From a virus: 40,415 nt of DNA. The stretch spans positions 1 through 40,415 of the IMG/VR virus record IMGVR_UViG_3300049846_001402; one strand, written 5' to 3'. Under the pieces are notes generated by a model. The model was not told where the DNA came from. It did no database searches and was given only the letters and a program-made list of their open reading frames with translations. How positions within the stretch are numbered: the first letter of the stretch is position 1; the number at the start of each line of letters is the position of its first letter. Below are positions 1 through 7,336 of this stretch, one piece after another. The position numbers and the translations under genes were made by a program.

Positions 1-51
1 GTCTCGGGTGGAGTTGTGAAGGCGGTTATTAGCGGGAGGGGGAACTCGTGA
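1..51 (+). CDS. 3' end of an upstream gene (partial)
   Basis: Frame 1 is open from the window edge for 16 codons and stops with TGA at 49-51. The stop overlaps the GTG of the next ORF in a GTGA arrangement, the same stop/start coupling used by many genes in this window. Only the extreme C-terminus is visible, so no function can be given. It may also be chance open frame. Confidence 0.3.
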   Translation, partial: VSGGVVKAVISGRGNS

Positions 52-236
52 CACTCGGGGAAAGATCGCTCAGATGGTATTGGGGGCGTTATGAGTTTGT
101 TACTTTTGAAGGCGAAATCAGCGGAGTGATGAAGAACATGAGGGTCGAGGACGGGTGTTTGTGTGGCTCCTACATCCCGCTGCCATATTTGTGCAAGTGG
201 ACGTCGATAATAGCTGAACGTGACTCCCACGGTTAA
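48..236 (+). CDS. small hypothetical protein
   Basis: This is a 62-residue ORF with a GTG start. A strong purine-rich ribosome site (GGGAGGGGG) lies about 5-8 nt upstream, and its start overlaps the stop of the preceding frame (GTGA). The product is aromatic-rich near its N-terminus (WYWGRYEF) and has two cysteines (CLC) mid-protein. No family is recognised. It precedes the small terminase gene, so it may be a small packaging-region or early-region protein, but that is position only. The SD and coupling favour a real gene. Confidence 0.5.
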   Translation: MTLGERSLRWYWGRYEFVTFEGEISGVMKNMRVEDGCLCGSYIPLPYLCKWTSIIAERDSHG

Positions 237-254
237 GGGGTGAGAAAGTACAGC

Positions 255-725
255 ATGAGCAAAAAGCCGCCGAATACGTCGGCAAGGCCGAATAGTGGCC
301 AAACTGTCGGACCTGGACGCGACACTAAGCTCTCAAAGGAGCTTGGTGAAAAGTTCGTCTCTGTTATTCGACGCGGCTCATATAGGGAGACAGCAGCCGC
401 TGCGTGCGGCATTCCCCCGCGAACTCTCCGCGACTGGATGAGAGAGGCTCACAAGGGGCGAGAGCCATATGCTAGCTGGATGAGGGCCGTTGAAGAGGCT
501 GAGGCTGAGGTGGAGGAGTCAGCAGTTGCGAGCGTGCTCAGCGAGGCGGATTGGAAAGCTCGCGCTTGGTACCTCGCGCGCAAATTCCCACAGCGATGGG
601 CTGAAAAGAGCTTCGCTGACGTAGCGGTAACTCAGAAAGGCGCGGCAAAAACCGAGATCAACATCATCGGCCCCGGCGGAATTGTGCCGGATATCGCGAA
701 AAAGAAGCGCTCGGACGATTCTTGA
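255..725 (+). CDS. terminase small subunit-like protein
   Basis: The 156-residue product (ATG 255; a GTG at 240 would add five residues) has a helix-turn-helix near residues 30-60, seen as SYRETAAAACGIPPRTLRDWM. This resembles the DNA-recognition domain of phage small terminases. An acidic helical segment (AEAEVEES) and a K/R-rich tail follow. Small terminases bind the packaging site, form a ring and pass the DNA end to the large subunit in the procapsid motor. The large-subunit gene lies 550 bp downstream, normally an adjacent partner; here two tiny promoter-driven genes separate them. The family call rests on the HTH, size and context. A generic HTH regulator is the main alternative. Confidence 0.7.
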   Translation: MSKKPPNTSARPNSGQTVGPGRDTKLSKELGEKFVSVIRRGSYRETAAAACGIPPRTLRDWMREAHKGREPYASWMRAVEEAEAEVEESAVASVLSEADWKARAWYLARKFPQRWAEKSFADVAVTQKGAAKTEINIIGPGGIVPDIAKKKRSDDS

Positions 726-734
726 AAAAAGTTC

Positions 735-763
735 TTGACGGTTGCGGCGGATGGGACTAACTT
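735..763 (+). promoter_or_regulatory. sigma70-type promoter predicting a leaderless mRNA
   Basis: TTGACG (735-740), a 17-bp spacer, and TAACTT (758-763). Seven bases separate the -10 box from the ATG at 771, so transcription should start on or next to that codon. No ribosome-binding site is visible. The TTG at 735 could be read as a longer ORF start, but it is the -35 box. Confidence 0.75.
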
Positions 764-770
764 AGTTTTC

Positions 771-968
771 ATGAACAACGCAATCACCAGACGGCTTCGA
801 CTCGACGATCAATCTCTACACGTCCGCGCTGGTTACTTTCACGCTGATTGCGGCGTGCCTGCACATTGGGAAATATTCGATGTGCGAGACGAGGCTTCTG
901 GCGAAGCTGTCGAGCTGTCAGATGACGATCTCGAACGACTGGCCGTCGTATTGACGGATGAAATGTGA
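771..968 (+). CDS. small hypothetical acidic protein (leaderless)
   Basis: The product has 65 residues and a strongly acidic C-terminal half (SDDDLERL). ATG 771 is chosen because a well-formed promoter ends seven bases upstream, so an upstream start in the same frame would lie within the promoter. The gene is a separate unit: its own promoter before it, a hairpin and terminator directly after it. It sits between the two terminase genes. The family is not recognised. Monocistronic organisation suggests an inserted accessory ('moron') gene or an independently controlled packaging factor; this is inference. Confidence 0.65.
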   Translation: MNNAITRRLRLDDQSLHVRAGYFHADCGVPAHWEIFDVRDEASGEAVELSDDDLERLAVVLTDEM

Positions 969-972
969 ACCC

Positions 973-991
973 CCTGGGATAGCATCCCAGG
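973..991 (+). repeat. perfect 7-bp stem-loop after a small gene
   Basis: CCTGGGA (973-979), loop TAGCA, TCCCAGG (985-991). It begins five bases after the stop codon and is followed closely by a second stem-loop with a T-tract. It could protect the mRNA 3' end or form a tandem terminator. Confidence 0.6.
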
Positions 992-994
992 CCC

Positions 995-1036
995 GACGCC
1001 CTGAGTTGAGAAATCGACCGGGGCGTTTATTTTTTT
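995..1036 (+). terminator. rho-independent terminator
   Basis: ACGCCC (996-1001) pairs with GGGCGT (1021-1026) across a 19-base loop, followed by a T-rich run (1027-1036). The T-run abuts the -35 box of the next promoter at 1038, so one transcription unit ends where the next begins. Confidence 0.65.
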
Positions 1037-1037
1037 C

Positions 1038-1066
1038 TTGACGGGTTTGATTCTTGGCTGTAGTGT
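1038..1066 (+). promoter_or_regulatory. sigma70-type promoter predicting a leaderless mRNA
   Basis: TTGACG (1038-1043), a 17-bp spacer, and TAGTGT (1061-1066), then six bases to ATG 1073. The geometry is the same as at 735. No SD precedes the start. Confidence 0.75.
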
Positions 1067-1072
1067 TAACTC

Positions 1073-1240
1073 ATGAACACGACTGAAACGCGCACGATCG
1101 ATCTTGGCAACGGCGAATCATTAACGCGCGGTGTTTTTAGGAACCCAGACGGCACTTTCCTTGCGCTTGGGTTTACTGCTTCCAAAGTGTTTAAGACGGA
1201 AAAGGGAGCCTTGGCTTGGTTGGCTAAGCGCGGGGCTTAA
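1073..1240 (+). CDS. small hypothetical protein (leaderless)
   Basis: This 55-codon gene begins six bases after a consensus-spaced promoter. The product reads as a compact beta/alpha protein: GVFRNPDGTFLALGF gives beta strands, and KVFKTEKGALAWLAKRG an amphipathic helix. Short phage proteins with a similar 'S-K-x-F-K-T-x-x-G-A-x-x-W-L' pattern are common, and this may belong to that loose group (recognition by pattern, not certain). It is a second self-contained cassette between the terminase genes. Codon composition looks like that of neighbouring genes. Confidence 0.65.
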   Translation: MNTTETRTIDLGNGESLTRGVFRNPDGTFLALGFTASKVFKTEKGALAWLAKRGA

Positions 1241-1261
1241 CACAAGGCGCTGTTGATAAAT

Positions 1262-1271
1262 GTGCTAACAT
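1262..1271 (+). promoter_or_regulatory. extended -10 motif before large terminase
   Basis: GTGCTAACAT contains TGC-TAACAT, an extended -10 element. It ends six bases before GTG 1278. There is no good -35 box at the 17-bp position. The same ten-base pattern (GYGYTARYAT) recurs before three other structural genes. No SD is present, which predicts leaderless translation. Confidence 0.55.
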
Positions 1272-1277
1272 GCCTCC

Positions 1278-2735
1278 GTGGCGAGGCGCTTAGATATTCG
1301 ACTCAATGGGCCCCAATTCGCAGCGTTCGCTGCGATTGAGCCGCGCTCGACGATCTTCTTTGGATTCGGGCGCGGCATTGGCAAGAGCTGGTTTCTCCGC
1401 TTCAATTGGGGGCTACTGGTCTCGAAGTGGGACGGGAAGAAGCGGCCCGAAAACAAGAGCGTGCGAGGGGTGCGCATCTTGTGTTTGATGCCAACACTCA
1501 AACAGTTCAAGGATGTGCACTGGAGCGGGCTTGAGGCTGAGTTTGGGCCGGGCGGCATGTGGGAGCATTTGGGCGCAAAGCTCAATGCTCAAAACGGGCA
1601 AATCACGTTTCCGGGCGGGAGCTGGATTAAGCCGTTCCCGGCGTCTGATTACAACTCGCGAGTAGCTCGCGGCATGCGCTGTGATGTGCTATGCGGCGAT
1701 GAGATTGACGACATAGATCCGGACGTCTACTACTCGGTCGCGATCCCGTGTCTGTCTGAGCCATGGTCGCTTGGAATTGAGCTAGTGGGCGGAACTCCGC
1801 GACGTGGTCGTCATGGCCTGTGGTGGGCATTCCGGCAGGCCGGGACGCTGGGAGAGCAACTCAGGAACGGGACGATTGAGCGAAGTCACGCGCTCGAACA
1901 TCCGGCGGCCATCGCGGCTCTCAGCGTGTACTCGGGAATCAAGCCGGAAGATTGGCCTCCAGGGCTCCCGGAAGATCCGCACGATGCGGCGCTATACGTG
2001 CTGGCTCGAAACTACGCGTTTCATGCGACGTATCGGGACGCGCCGGAAACCGTTAGCGCTATCGCCGTAGCTCGCGCTAAAGCAACGACTCCTGAGTCAA
2101 CATTCCGGCGAGAATGGGAGGCTGACCCGGACGCTGGTGAGGGGTTGGTCTATCAGTTTGACGAGCGTTTCCACGTCCGAGAGCCGCAACCTAACGCGAG
2201 ATTTTCCGAGTATCTTATCGGCGTTGATCATGGGCACGTGGACGCTGGCGTTATGCTCTTGATCGGCATTCAGGGGCACGGAGAGGATGCAACGGCATGG
2301 GTGCTCGAAGAGCATTACGCTAGCGGGCGCAATAACTCAGAATGGGACGCAATCGCTCAAGGGTACCGATATGGGACATTCTACGCGGACCCATCGCGAC
2401 AAGATCGCATCAATGACTGGAGAGTGCTCGGGCTAGATGTTCGCGATATTCCAGCGGAGGTTAAGCCGATTAGAGCCGGTATTGCTCGCGTGGCGGAAAT
2501 GCTCTTCATTCGAACGGACGAACATGGTCCAGACTACGCGCGGCTGTACGTGCATCCTCGCTGTAGGAACGTGATTCGAGAGCTGGGGATGTATCGGCGC
2601 AAAAAGCTAGCAGACGGCTCGATTGGTGAAGATCCCGTTGACAAGGATAACCACACGTGCGACGCTCTCCGTTACGCAATAGCTGGGCGCTTTGGGCGTG
2701 CAAGCTTTGAGAGACATTTGGTTTACGGAGGGTGA
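1278..2735 (+). CDS. terminase large subunit (packaging ATPase/nuclease)
   Basis: The 485-residue motor protein has an N-terminal ATPase and a C-terminal RNase-H-like nuclease. Visible motifs are a Walker-A-like loop at residues 29-38 (GFGRGIGKSW), Walker B with the catalytic acid at 137-142 (VLCGDE), and a coupling GTPR at about 172-175. Candidate nuclease acids are D317 (GVDHGH), D371 (FYADPS) and D462 (NHTCDALRY). It docks on the portal, translocates DNA into the procapsid and cuts it. Length is normal for the family. The start is GTG, with no SD but an extended -10 motif six bases upstream. The stop overlaps the next gene. The call is firm; the packaging strategy cannot be read here. Confidence 0.93.
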   Translation: MARRLDIRLNGPQFAAFAAIEPRSTIFFGFGRGIGKSWFLRFNWGLLVSKWDGKKRPENKSVRGVRILCLMPTLKQFKDVHWSGLEAEFGPGGMWEHLGAKLNAQNGQITFPGGSWIKPFPASDYNSRVARGMRCDVLCGDEIDDIDPDVYYSVAIPCLSEPWSLGIELVGGTPRRGRHGLWWAFRQAGTLGEQLRNGTIERSHALEHPAAIAALSVYSGIKPEDWPPGLPEDPHDAALYVLARNYAFHATYRDAPETVSAIAVARAKATTPESTFRREWEADPDAGEGLVYQFDERFHVREPQPNARFSEYLIGVDHGHVDAGVMLLIGIQGHGEDATAWVLEEHYASGRNNSEWDAIAQGYRYGTFYADPSRQDRINDWRVLGLDVRDIPAEVKPIRAGIARVAEMLFIRTDEHGPDYARLYVHPRCRNVIRELGMYRRKKLADGSIGEDPVDKDNHTCDALRYAIAGRFGRASFERHLVYGG

Positions 2736-3004
2736 TGAACTACAACAAGAGGGAACGACTTTTCATGAGCTACAAGCAGCACTTGAGGGATCTTCGCAAG
2801 GACCTGGTTCACGCGGCTGGATGCACCGAGTCAAGTTGCGCGACAAGATTAGACCTTCGTGAGAAGGTGGAGGATGCTAGGCGGAGGGGAGTCAGGATTC
2901 CGCGGAGCTTTAGACATTTTGAGAGAATGAAATTTGATGGTGAAGAGTGGGTGGTGTGTATTGACGCTGTAGGAACTAACTGCTTCGATCTAATTTGGGT
3001 TTGA
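2735..3004 (+). CDS. hypothetical protein between terminase and portal
   Basis: The 89-residue product is basic in its first half (helical, many Arg/Lys) with a hydrophobic C-terminus (CFDLIWV). ATG 2735 overlaps the terminase stop; a GGAGGG ribosome site lies just upstream, with tight spacing. ATG 2765 is an alternative start. Two cysteines (residues about 29 and 34, CTESSC) could bind metal but no full site is seen. The family is not recognised. Its position in the packaging cluster suggests a small head or packaging accessory, by context only. Confidence 0.6.
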   Translation: MNYNKRERLFMSYKQHLRDLRKDLVHAAGCTESSCATRLDLREKVEDARRRGVRIPRSFRHFERMKFDGEEWVVCIDAVGTNCFDLIWV

Positions 3005-3030
3005 ACGCAAGCCATTGAACCAGTCAACCG

Positions 3031-3040
3031 GCGCTAATAT
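3031..3040 (+). promoter_or_regulatory. -10 motif before the portal gene
   Basis: GCGCTAATAT contains TAATAT, five of six matches to the -10 consensus. Seven bases follow before GTG 3048. No -35 box sits at standard spacing (a TTGAAC at 3015 is too close) and there is no SD. It shares the GYGYTARYAT pattern with 1262. Confidence 0.55.
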
Positions 3041-3047
3041 GCGCTAG

Positions 3048-4754
3048 GTGTCGGAACTATTAGATCAGGATCGCGCCGAGCGGCTGGCACGGGCTAACAT
3101 GAGCCCGCGTTTTTGCCGCTTGGAGCATTTGGGCTCATGGGCTATCGGCACTCAATACAAGGGCCGCCCGTCGTTTTGGGATGGCACTGTTCCGCTCTGG
3201 GAGCGTGAGCCGTGCATAGTCTACCCCATCGTCAGGATGGCGGCGGAATCGAACTGCGATCTAGTTCTCGGGGAAGGTCGCTTCCCGTCATTCCACGTCG
3301 AAATTGACGATTCGCTTGGCGGTAGTGAGGCGGAAGATACTGACAAGAGCGAGCGCGATGAGTACACGCTGGACTCTTTTCTCGACGACTATCATGAGCA
3401 AGCTCGATTTTACGCGGCTTCGCGCGATGCTTTCTTGGACGGGCAATCGTGCGGAACGGCAGTGCTATTCCAGGGCGTAAGAAACGGGCGCCCATTCTGT
3501 GAGACCATCCCCGCGAAGTGGTGCACGCCGTCATTTGGTGCGAATGGCGAACTGTCAGCCGTTGAAATCTCGTATCCGTATCTCGACGAATACAGGCGAG
3601 CAAGCGACGGCAAATGGGCGGTGCGCGCGATGGTTTACCGCCGCGTGATTGACACTGAGAGGGACACTGAGTTTTTCCCGATTGAAGCCGCTGAGTCTGA
3701 GATTGAGCCAGATGCGTGGCGGGTGAATCCAGCGAAGAGCGCGACTCACAGTCTCGGATTTGTCCCGTGCGTTTGGTATGCGTTCAATCGCGGAACTCAG
3801 CCGGTAAACGTTATTGACGGGCGCGCTATTCATCAGTGGGTCACCGATGAGATTCAGGCGCATGATATTGCTCGCTCTCAGTGGCATCGTGGCGCGCTTT
3901 ACTCGGAGCCCTATCGCTATGAGGTGGGTGTCAAGCCCGGCTACAATCCGACCGGCTCAGGGCGCGTGGCTCTTGTCCCAACTACTGAGCACGGCGGAGC
4001 TACTAGCCCAAACAACCCCACGCGCGGCGCATTTGTGGACCCGGAGCAAGAGGGCAAACAGGGCGCACGCAAACAAGGGCCTGGATATTGGGGACAGTAC
4101 CCGACCGGCGCCACCGTTGACCAGCTCGTCTATCCTGGCGACGCACTCAAAGTGCAGCAGGACAATTGCTCAGACTTGCGCATTAAGCTGCAAGAAGCGC
4201 TCGCCGTTGTTTTTCTCGACCCGGAAAACATCAAGTTCGCGGCTACCACTTCGGGCAAAGCGCTCGAAGCAATTAAGCAAAAGCAACTTGATAGGTGCGA
4301 TACTTACCGCGAAGACTTGCGGGACAATCTTCTAGTCCCAGCTATTAAACAGCAACTCAAGATCGCTCAGAAACTTCAGGGCGGACTCAAGGTTCCCGGC
4401 GTTGATAAAGCGCTCACACTCATGGGTGGGATTGTTGATCCTGTCATCGAGGTTAAGTGGGGAAACTACTTCAAGCCGGACCCACTTGAACAGCAGCAGA
4501 TCTTGGGAATGGTAGTCGAAGCTGTGACGGCTGGACTCATAACCAAAAAAGCGGCAGTCGAGAAAATCGCACCCATCTTCGGCATTGAGGACGTGGAGTC
4601 GCTGCTCGAAGAACTCAAGAAAGAGGCGGACGAAAACGCCGTCAATCAGGATGCCGCGCTAGAAAATGCGGCCTTAGCATTCCACAATGGCACGAACCCA
4701 AGCGGAAATCGACGAAGCGGCGGAACAGAACCGACGGCAACTCCAGAGAGCTGA
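3048..4754 (+). CDS. portal protein
   Basis: This 568-residue protein follows the terminase and precedes a gpF/SPP1-gp7-like head protein, the normal place of the portal. It forms the twelve-subunit ring at one capsid vertex through which DNA enters and leaves. The long alpha/beta N-terminal part, the central basic loop region near residues 300-350, and a helical C-terminal third (AIKQKQLDRCDTYREDLRDN) suit portal wing, clip and crown regions. The tail is low-complexity (Asn/Gly/Pro/Thr) and overlaps the next gene by 68 bp. Sequence resemblance is to SPP1-type portals in general shape; the call relies partly on context. The start is GTG without SD, seven bases from a -10-like motif. Confidence 0.8.
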   Translation: MSELLDQDRAERLARANMSPRFCRLEHLGSWAIGTQYKGRPSFWDGTVPLWEREPCIVYPIVRMAAESNCDLVLGEGRFPSFHVEIDDSLGGSEAEDTDKSERDEYTLDSFLDDYHEQARFYAASRDAFLDGQSCGTAVLFQGVRNGRPFCETIPAKWCTPSFGANGELSAVEISYPYLDEYRRASDGKWAVRAMVYRRVIDTERDTEFFPIEAAESEIEPDAWRVNPAKSATHSLGFVPCVWYAFNRGTQPVNVIDGRAIHQWVTDEIQAHDIARSQWHRGALYSEPYRYEVGVKPGYNPTGSGRVALVPTTEHGGATSPNNPTRGAFVDPEQEGKQGARKQGPGYWGQYPTGATVDQLVYPGDALKVQQDNCSDLRIKLQEALAVVFLDPENIKFAATTSGKALEAIKQKQLDRCDTYREDLRDNLLVPAIKQQLKIAQKLQGGLKVPGVDKALTLMGGIVDPVIEVKWGNYFKPDPLEQQQILGMVVEAVTAGLITKKAAVEKIAPIFGIEDVESLLEELKKEADENAVNQDAALENAALAFHNGTNPSGNRRSGGTEPTATPES

Positions 4755-5286
4755 ATCCGTAGCGCTTGGGCTTTTGCTAATGCGCACGAATGAGGCCAAG
4801 TCACCGGCTCAATTCCAGCGCATAACACTAGCCACACTCCGCGATATTTGGCGCATCTCTGCGAATGCCGGAGTACGTTCGGCGCGTTCAGAGGCTGGTA
4901 AGGCCGGCATCAGGATAACCGATACTAGGTCCGCACCAATTCCACCGCGTAACGTTTTGAGTCGCGCTGAGGGTGTAGCCAGAAAAGCGGCGGAAGCGTT
5001 TAGAATTGCGAGAAAGAAAGACTCCGGAATCCCGATACTGCGAACGAAGATCGAAACGGTCGCAGCTACGGAATCGGCCGGGGCTTACAACAATGGGCGC
5101 AAACAAGCCGCAATCAACCTCGTCCGACAATGGGACGCAACGCTTGACCGGCGAACGTGTCCGATTTGTGAGCGCGCTCATGGCACTCTTTCTGACCGTG
5201 ACGGTGAGTTTAGCTACGGAGAACCCGGAAGCGTGCACCCTCTTTGCCGCTGTACTTTTCATCTAGTGGGGCCCGGTGAATTATGA
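4687..5286 (+). CDS. Mu gpF / SPP1 gp7-like head morphogenesis protein
   Basis: The 199-residue protein is helical for about 150 residues and ends in the family signature: W-D-A-T-L-D-x-R-T-C-P-x-C at about 149-160, then G-x-P-G-S-V-H-P-L-C-R-C near 177-190. The cysteines and histidine probably bind zinc. Members of this family (PF04233) bind the portal and are carried in the head in a few copies; some influence DNA delivery. The gene starts inside the end of the portal gene, consistent with translational coupling, and its stop overlaps the next ATG (ATGA). The assignment is strong for the C-terminal domain. The exact role here is inferred from relatives. Confidence 0.85.
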   Translation: MARTQAEIDEAAEQNRRQLQRAESVALGLLLMRTNEAKSPAQFQRITLATLRDIWRISANAGVRSARSEAGKAGIRITDTRSAPIPPRNVLSRAEGVARKAAEAFRIARKKDSGIPILRTKIETVAATESAGAYNNGRKQAAINLVRQWDATLDRRTCPICERAHGTLSDRDGEFSYGEPGSVHPLCRCTFHLVGPGEL

Positions 5287-5471
5287 AGACCTGTCTATTA
5301 TGCGATCATGAGAACCCGGAAGACTCCGCAACTTGCGAAAAGTGCGGGGAAGCCTCCTGGATGTTTGCGAGCGGTTCGATTGTGAAGCCGGATGTACTTT
5401 TCGCCCATGAGAGCGAACTAGATCAGTGGGACGGCAAGCCGGCCGCTACACCGAAAAAGGGCCGTAAATAA
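5283..5471 (+). CDS. small zinc-ribbon protein
   Basis: The 62-residue product starts with a clear zinc ribbon: CLLC at residues 4-7 and CEKC at 18-21. A short neutral region and a basic C-terminus (KKGRK) follow. ATG overlaps the previous stop and TAATG joins it to the next gene, so it is tightly coupled to the head genes. Such proteins may be minor virion components or nucleic-acid binders; nothing in the sequence decides. It is one of several zinc-ribbon proteins in this phage. Confidence 0.75.
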   Translation: MKTCLLCDHENPEDSATCEKCGEASWMFASGSIVKPDVLFAHESELDQWDGKPAATPKKGRK

Positions 5472-5908
5472 TGGCGTTCAAACTTTCGCAATGGGCCATC
5501 TCAGGCACAACTCCCGGAAGCGCAACTACTGCCACTGTCGGTTCGGTTGTGTCGGGCCTGGGCCAGGCTTCCGAGTTCACGATTACCGCCTCGCTTGTGG
5601 GCGCCACGGGTGGAACGCTGGATGTATATCTTCAGCGGTTCGACGGGGTTCTGAATCAGTGGGTCGATTGGATCCACTTCCCACAGCTTGCCGCTGCCGC
5701 TGCTGCGATCCGTTATGCGGTGACACCGAGCAAGTTTGCCAGCGGTTCGATTGTAGCGACCGGGATCGGGACGACGCCAGCTCTTGCGGCTAATACGTCA
5801 GTCGGCGGCCATCCTGGCGACCAATTGCGATGCATTGCAACGGGCGGGGTTGGAACATCCGCGGGCGCTGCAATAACCATTAGCATTCTTGGGCATACTG
5901 GCGCTTAG
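5471..5908 (+). CDS. beta-rich virion protein (head decoration candidate)
   Basis: The 145-residue product is rich in Ala, Gly, Ser and Thr with alternating hydrophobic beta strands. It looks like a small beta-sandwich of the kind used as capsid decoration or fibre proteins. Its design (strand-rich, 'LDVYLQRFDGVLNQWVDW' then a Gly/Ala-rich end) resembles that of the 8539 gene beyond the capsid gene, suggesting two copies of one fold. It is coupled to its neighbour by TAATG. There is no enzymatic motif. The role is inferred from composition and position between the portal and capsid genes. Confidence 0.6.
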   Translation: MAFKLSQWAISGTTPGSATTATVGSVVSGLGQASEFTITASLVGATGGTLDVYLQRFDGVLNQWVDWIHFPQLAAAAAAIRYAVTPSKFASGSIVATGIGTTPALAANTSVGGHPGDQLRCIATGGVGTSAGAAITISILGHTGA

Positions 5909-5911
5909 TAA

Positions 5912-6247
5912 ATGCACTGTCCGCACTGTGACACTGTGACTAATCCTGTCTCCGACATTGGCGGGGATGGTCGAGTCACGTTCATTTGTGGGACGTGTGC
6001 GCTGCCGATTGGCAAGCAAGAAAAGGAACCGGTGGTTCCGGTTGTTGTGCCGCGCGGGAAAGCGCAAAAACCAGTAATCCAAGCTGAGAGCTTCAACGTT
6101 TTGAGGGCAGCGAAGAAGCGCCTCAAGGTTGTCGAGGCTGAAATCAAGCGACTTCGCAAGCTCGAAAAAGAGCAGGGCGAACTCCAAAGAATCATTGCGG
6201 CGGCGTCAAGGCCGGTCGCTACTGTCCGCCAAATCAAGGCGGGATAA
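5912..6247 (+). CDS. zinc-ribbon plus coiled-coil protein
   Basis: The 111-residue protein begins with a zinc ribbon, CPHC at residues 3-6 and CGTC at about 26-29. A proline/valine-rich linker (EPVVPVVVP) follows, then a charged helix from about residue 65 with heptad-like Leu/Ile spacing (AEIKRLRKLEKEQGELQRI), a probable coiled coil. Start and stop lie close to its neighbours. The architecture suggests an oligomeric nucleic-acid or protein binder in head assembly. No family is recognised. Confidence 0.65.
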   Translation: MHCPHCDTVTNPVSDIGGDGRVTFICGTCALPIGKQEKEPVVPVVVPRGKAQKPVIQAESFNVLRAAKKRLKVVEAEIKRLRKLEKEQGELQRIIAAASRPVATVRQIKAG

Positions 6248-6268
6248 GCAACTAACAAGGAACTCACA

Positions 6269-6649
6269 ATGGCCACAATTGACGCCACCATTCGATCTGT
6301 ATCTATCCTCGACGCTTCCGGCTCCACTTCGCAGAAGGGCGCCGAAAAAACCGCACTGGTCGTTTGCGACTTCGGAGCATACAACGGAGCTGCTGATAGC
6401 GGCCGTATCCCCGCGCTCGCAACTGCAATTCAGAACCGCGCACGAAACGGAAAAACCGTGACGGTTCGCGGCGGATTCTGCTCCGCCCCCGGCTCTGACA
6501 CTAACGGTCAGCTCATCTATGCCGGCGCGGGAACGGAGTCTTCGGGCGCTCTCACGTTCAACCTAACGACCGTTGATCGTTCGACTGAGATTACTAACTC
6601 GACGGCATGCACGAACGTGTGCTTTCACATTCCGTTTACTGAGTCCTAA
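6269..6649 (+). CDS. beta-rich head protein (decoration or minor capsid candidate)
   Basis: The 126-residue product is Ser/Thr/Gly/Ala-rich with alternating strands, preceded by an SD (AAGGA) about ten bases before ATG. It lies directly upstream of the scaffold and capsid genes, a common place for capsid cement or stabilisation proteins. Three cysteines occur. There is no catalytic motif. The function is inferred from composition and position. Confidence 0.6.
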   Translation: MATIDATIRSVSILDASGSTSQKGAEKTALVVCDFGAYNGAADSGRIPALATAIQNRARNGKTVTVRGGFCSAPGSDTNGQLIYAGAGTESSGALTFNLTTVDRSTEITNSTACTNVCFHIPFTES

Positions 6650-6658
6650 TTGAATGAC

Positions 6659-6681
6659 GGGGCGGGCTTCTCGCTCGCTCC
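6659..6681 (+). repeat. GC-rich stem-loop before the scaffold gene
   Basis: GGGGCGGGC (6659-6667) can pair with GCTCGCTCC (6673-6681) over a five-base loop, with two G-U pairs. No T-tract follows, so it is not a classical terminator. It may be a transcript-processing or attenuation structure in the 81-base gap. Confidence 0.35.
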
Positions 6682-6730
6682 GCATCTCCTAACTACGTGA
6701 CGACGGCGGAAACGGTCGAAAAGGAGAATT

Positions 6731-7336
6731 GTGAGCGAACAAGTAGAAACCCAGGCACCCGAAACCAAGGCTCAGGACGTAGCGGCTCAAACAGCTGTGA
6801 AGGTTCAGGCTCAAGAGCAAGATCCCAACTGGCTCCCAAAGCGACTAGAGCAAGCTAAGAGCGCAACGATTGGCGAGATTCTGAAGCGCTACGGCGCCGA
6901 AAAGATCGAGGATATTGACGCGAAACTGGCAAGACTTCAGGAGCTTGAAACGAGCCAGCTTTCAGAGCAAGAACGAGTAAAGTTAAAGCTGCAAGAACTG
7001 GAGCCGAAGGCGGCCCGCGCAACTCAACTTGAAGAGGCGATCACGGCACTTGCACAGCGTGAACTAGGCGGACTGAGCGATTTGCAAAAGGCAGCTGTTT
7101 TGACTCTCGCCGGGACAGATCCGGCAGCTCAGATTAAGGCGGTAGAATCACTTAGGCCAACATGGGCAAGCGCACCGACTCAGGTCGTAGCTCCCGCAAC
7201 TACTAGCGCAGCGGCTCCTCCACAGAGTGCACCAACCAACGAAGTCAATCATCGAGCGAGACTCGCTCAACTTCAGAACGAAAACCCTTTTGCGGCGGCC
7301 GAATACGCAATGCGTCACGCTTCCGCACTCTTGTAA
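6731..7336 (+). CDS. capsid scaffolding protein
   Basis: The 201-residue protein lies immediately before the major capsid gene, where scaffolds usually are. It is Gln/Glu/Ala-rich and highly helical. Residues about 55-130 form a charged coiled-coil-like stretch (KLARLQELETSQLSEQERVKLKLQELE), then a Pro/Ala/Thr-rich linker and a helical C-terminus (NPFAAAEYAMRHASALL) that may bind coat protein. Scaffolds direct procapsid size and leave or are cleaved on maturation. The start is GTG with a good AAGGAG site. No separate protease gene was recognised nearby, so release may not need proteolysis; that is inference. Confidence 0.8.
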   Translation: MSEQVETQAPETKAQDVAAQTAVKVQAQEQDPNWLPKRLEQAKSATIGEILKRYGAEKIEDIDAKLARLQELETSQLSEQERVKLKLQELEPKAARATQLEEAITALAQRELGGLSDLQKAAVLTLAGTDPAAQIKAVESLRPTWASAPTQVVAPATTSAAAPPQSAPTNEVNHRARLAQLQNENPFAAAEYAMRHASALL

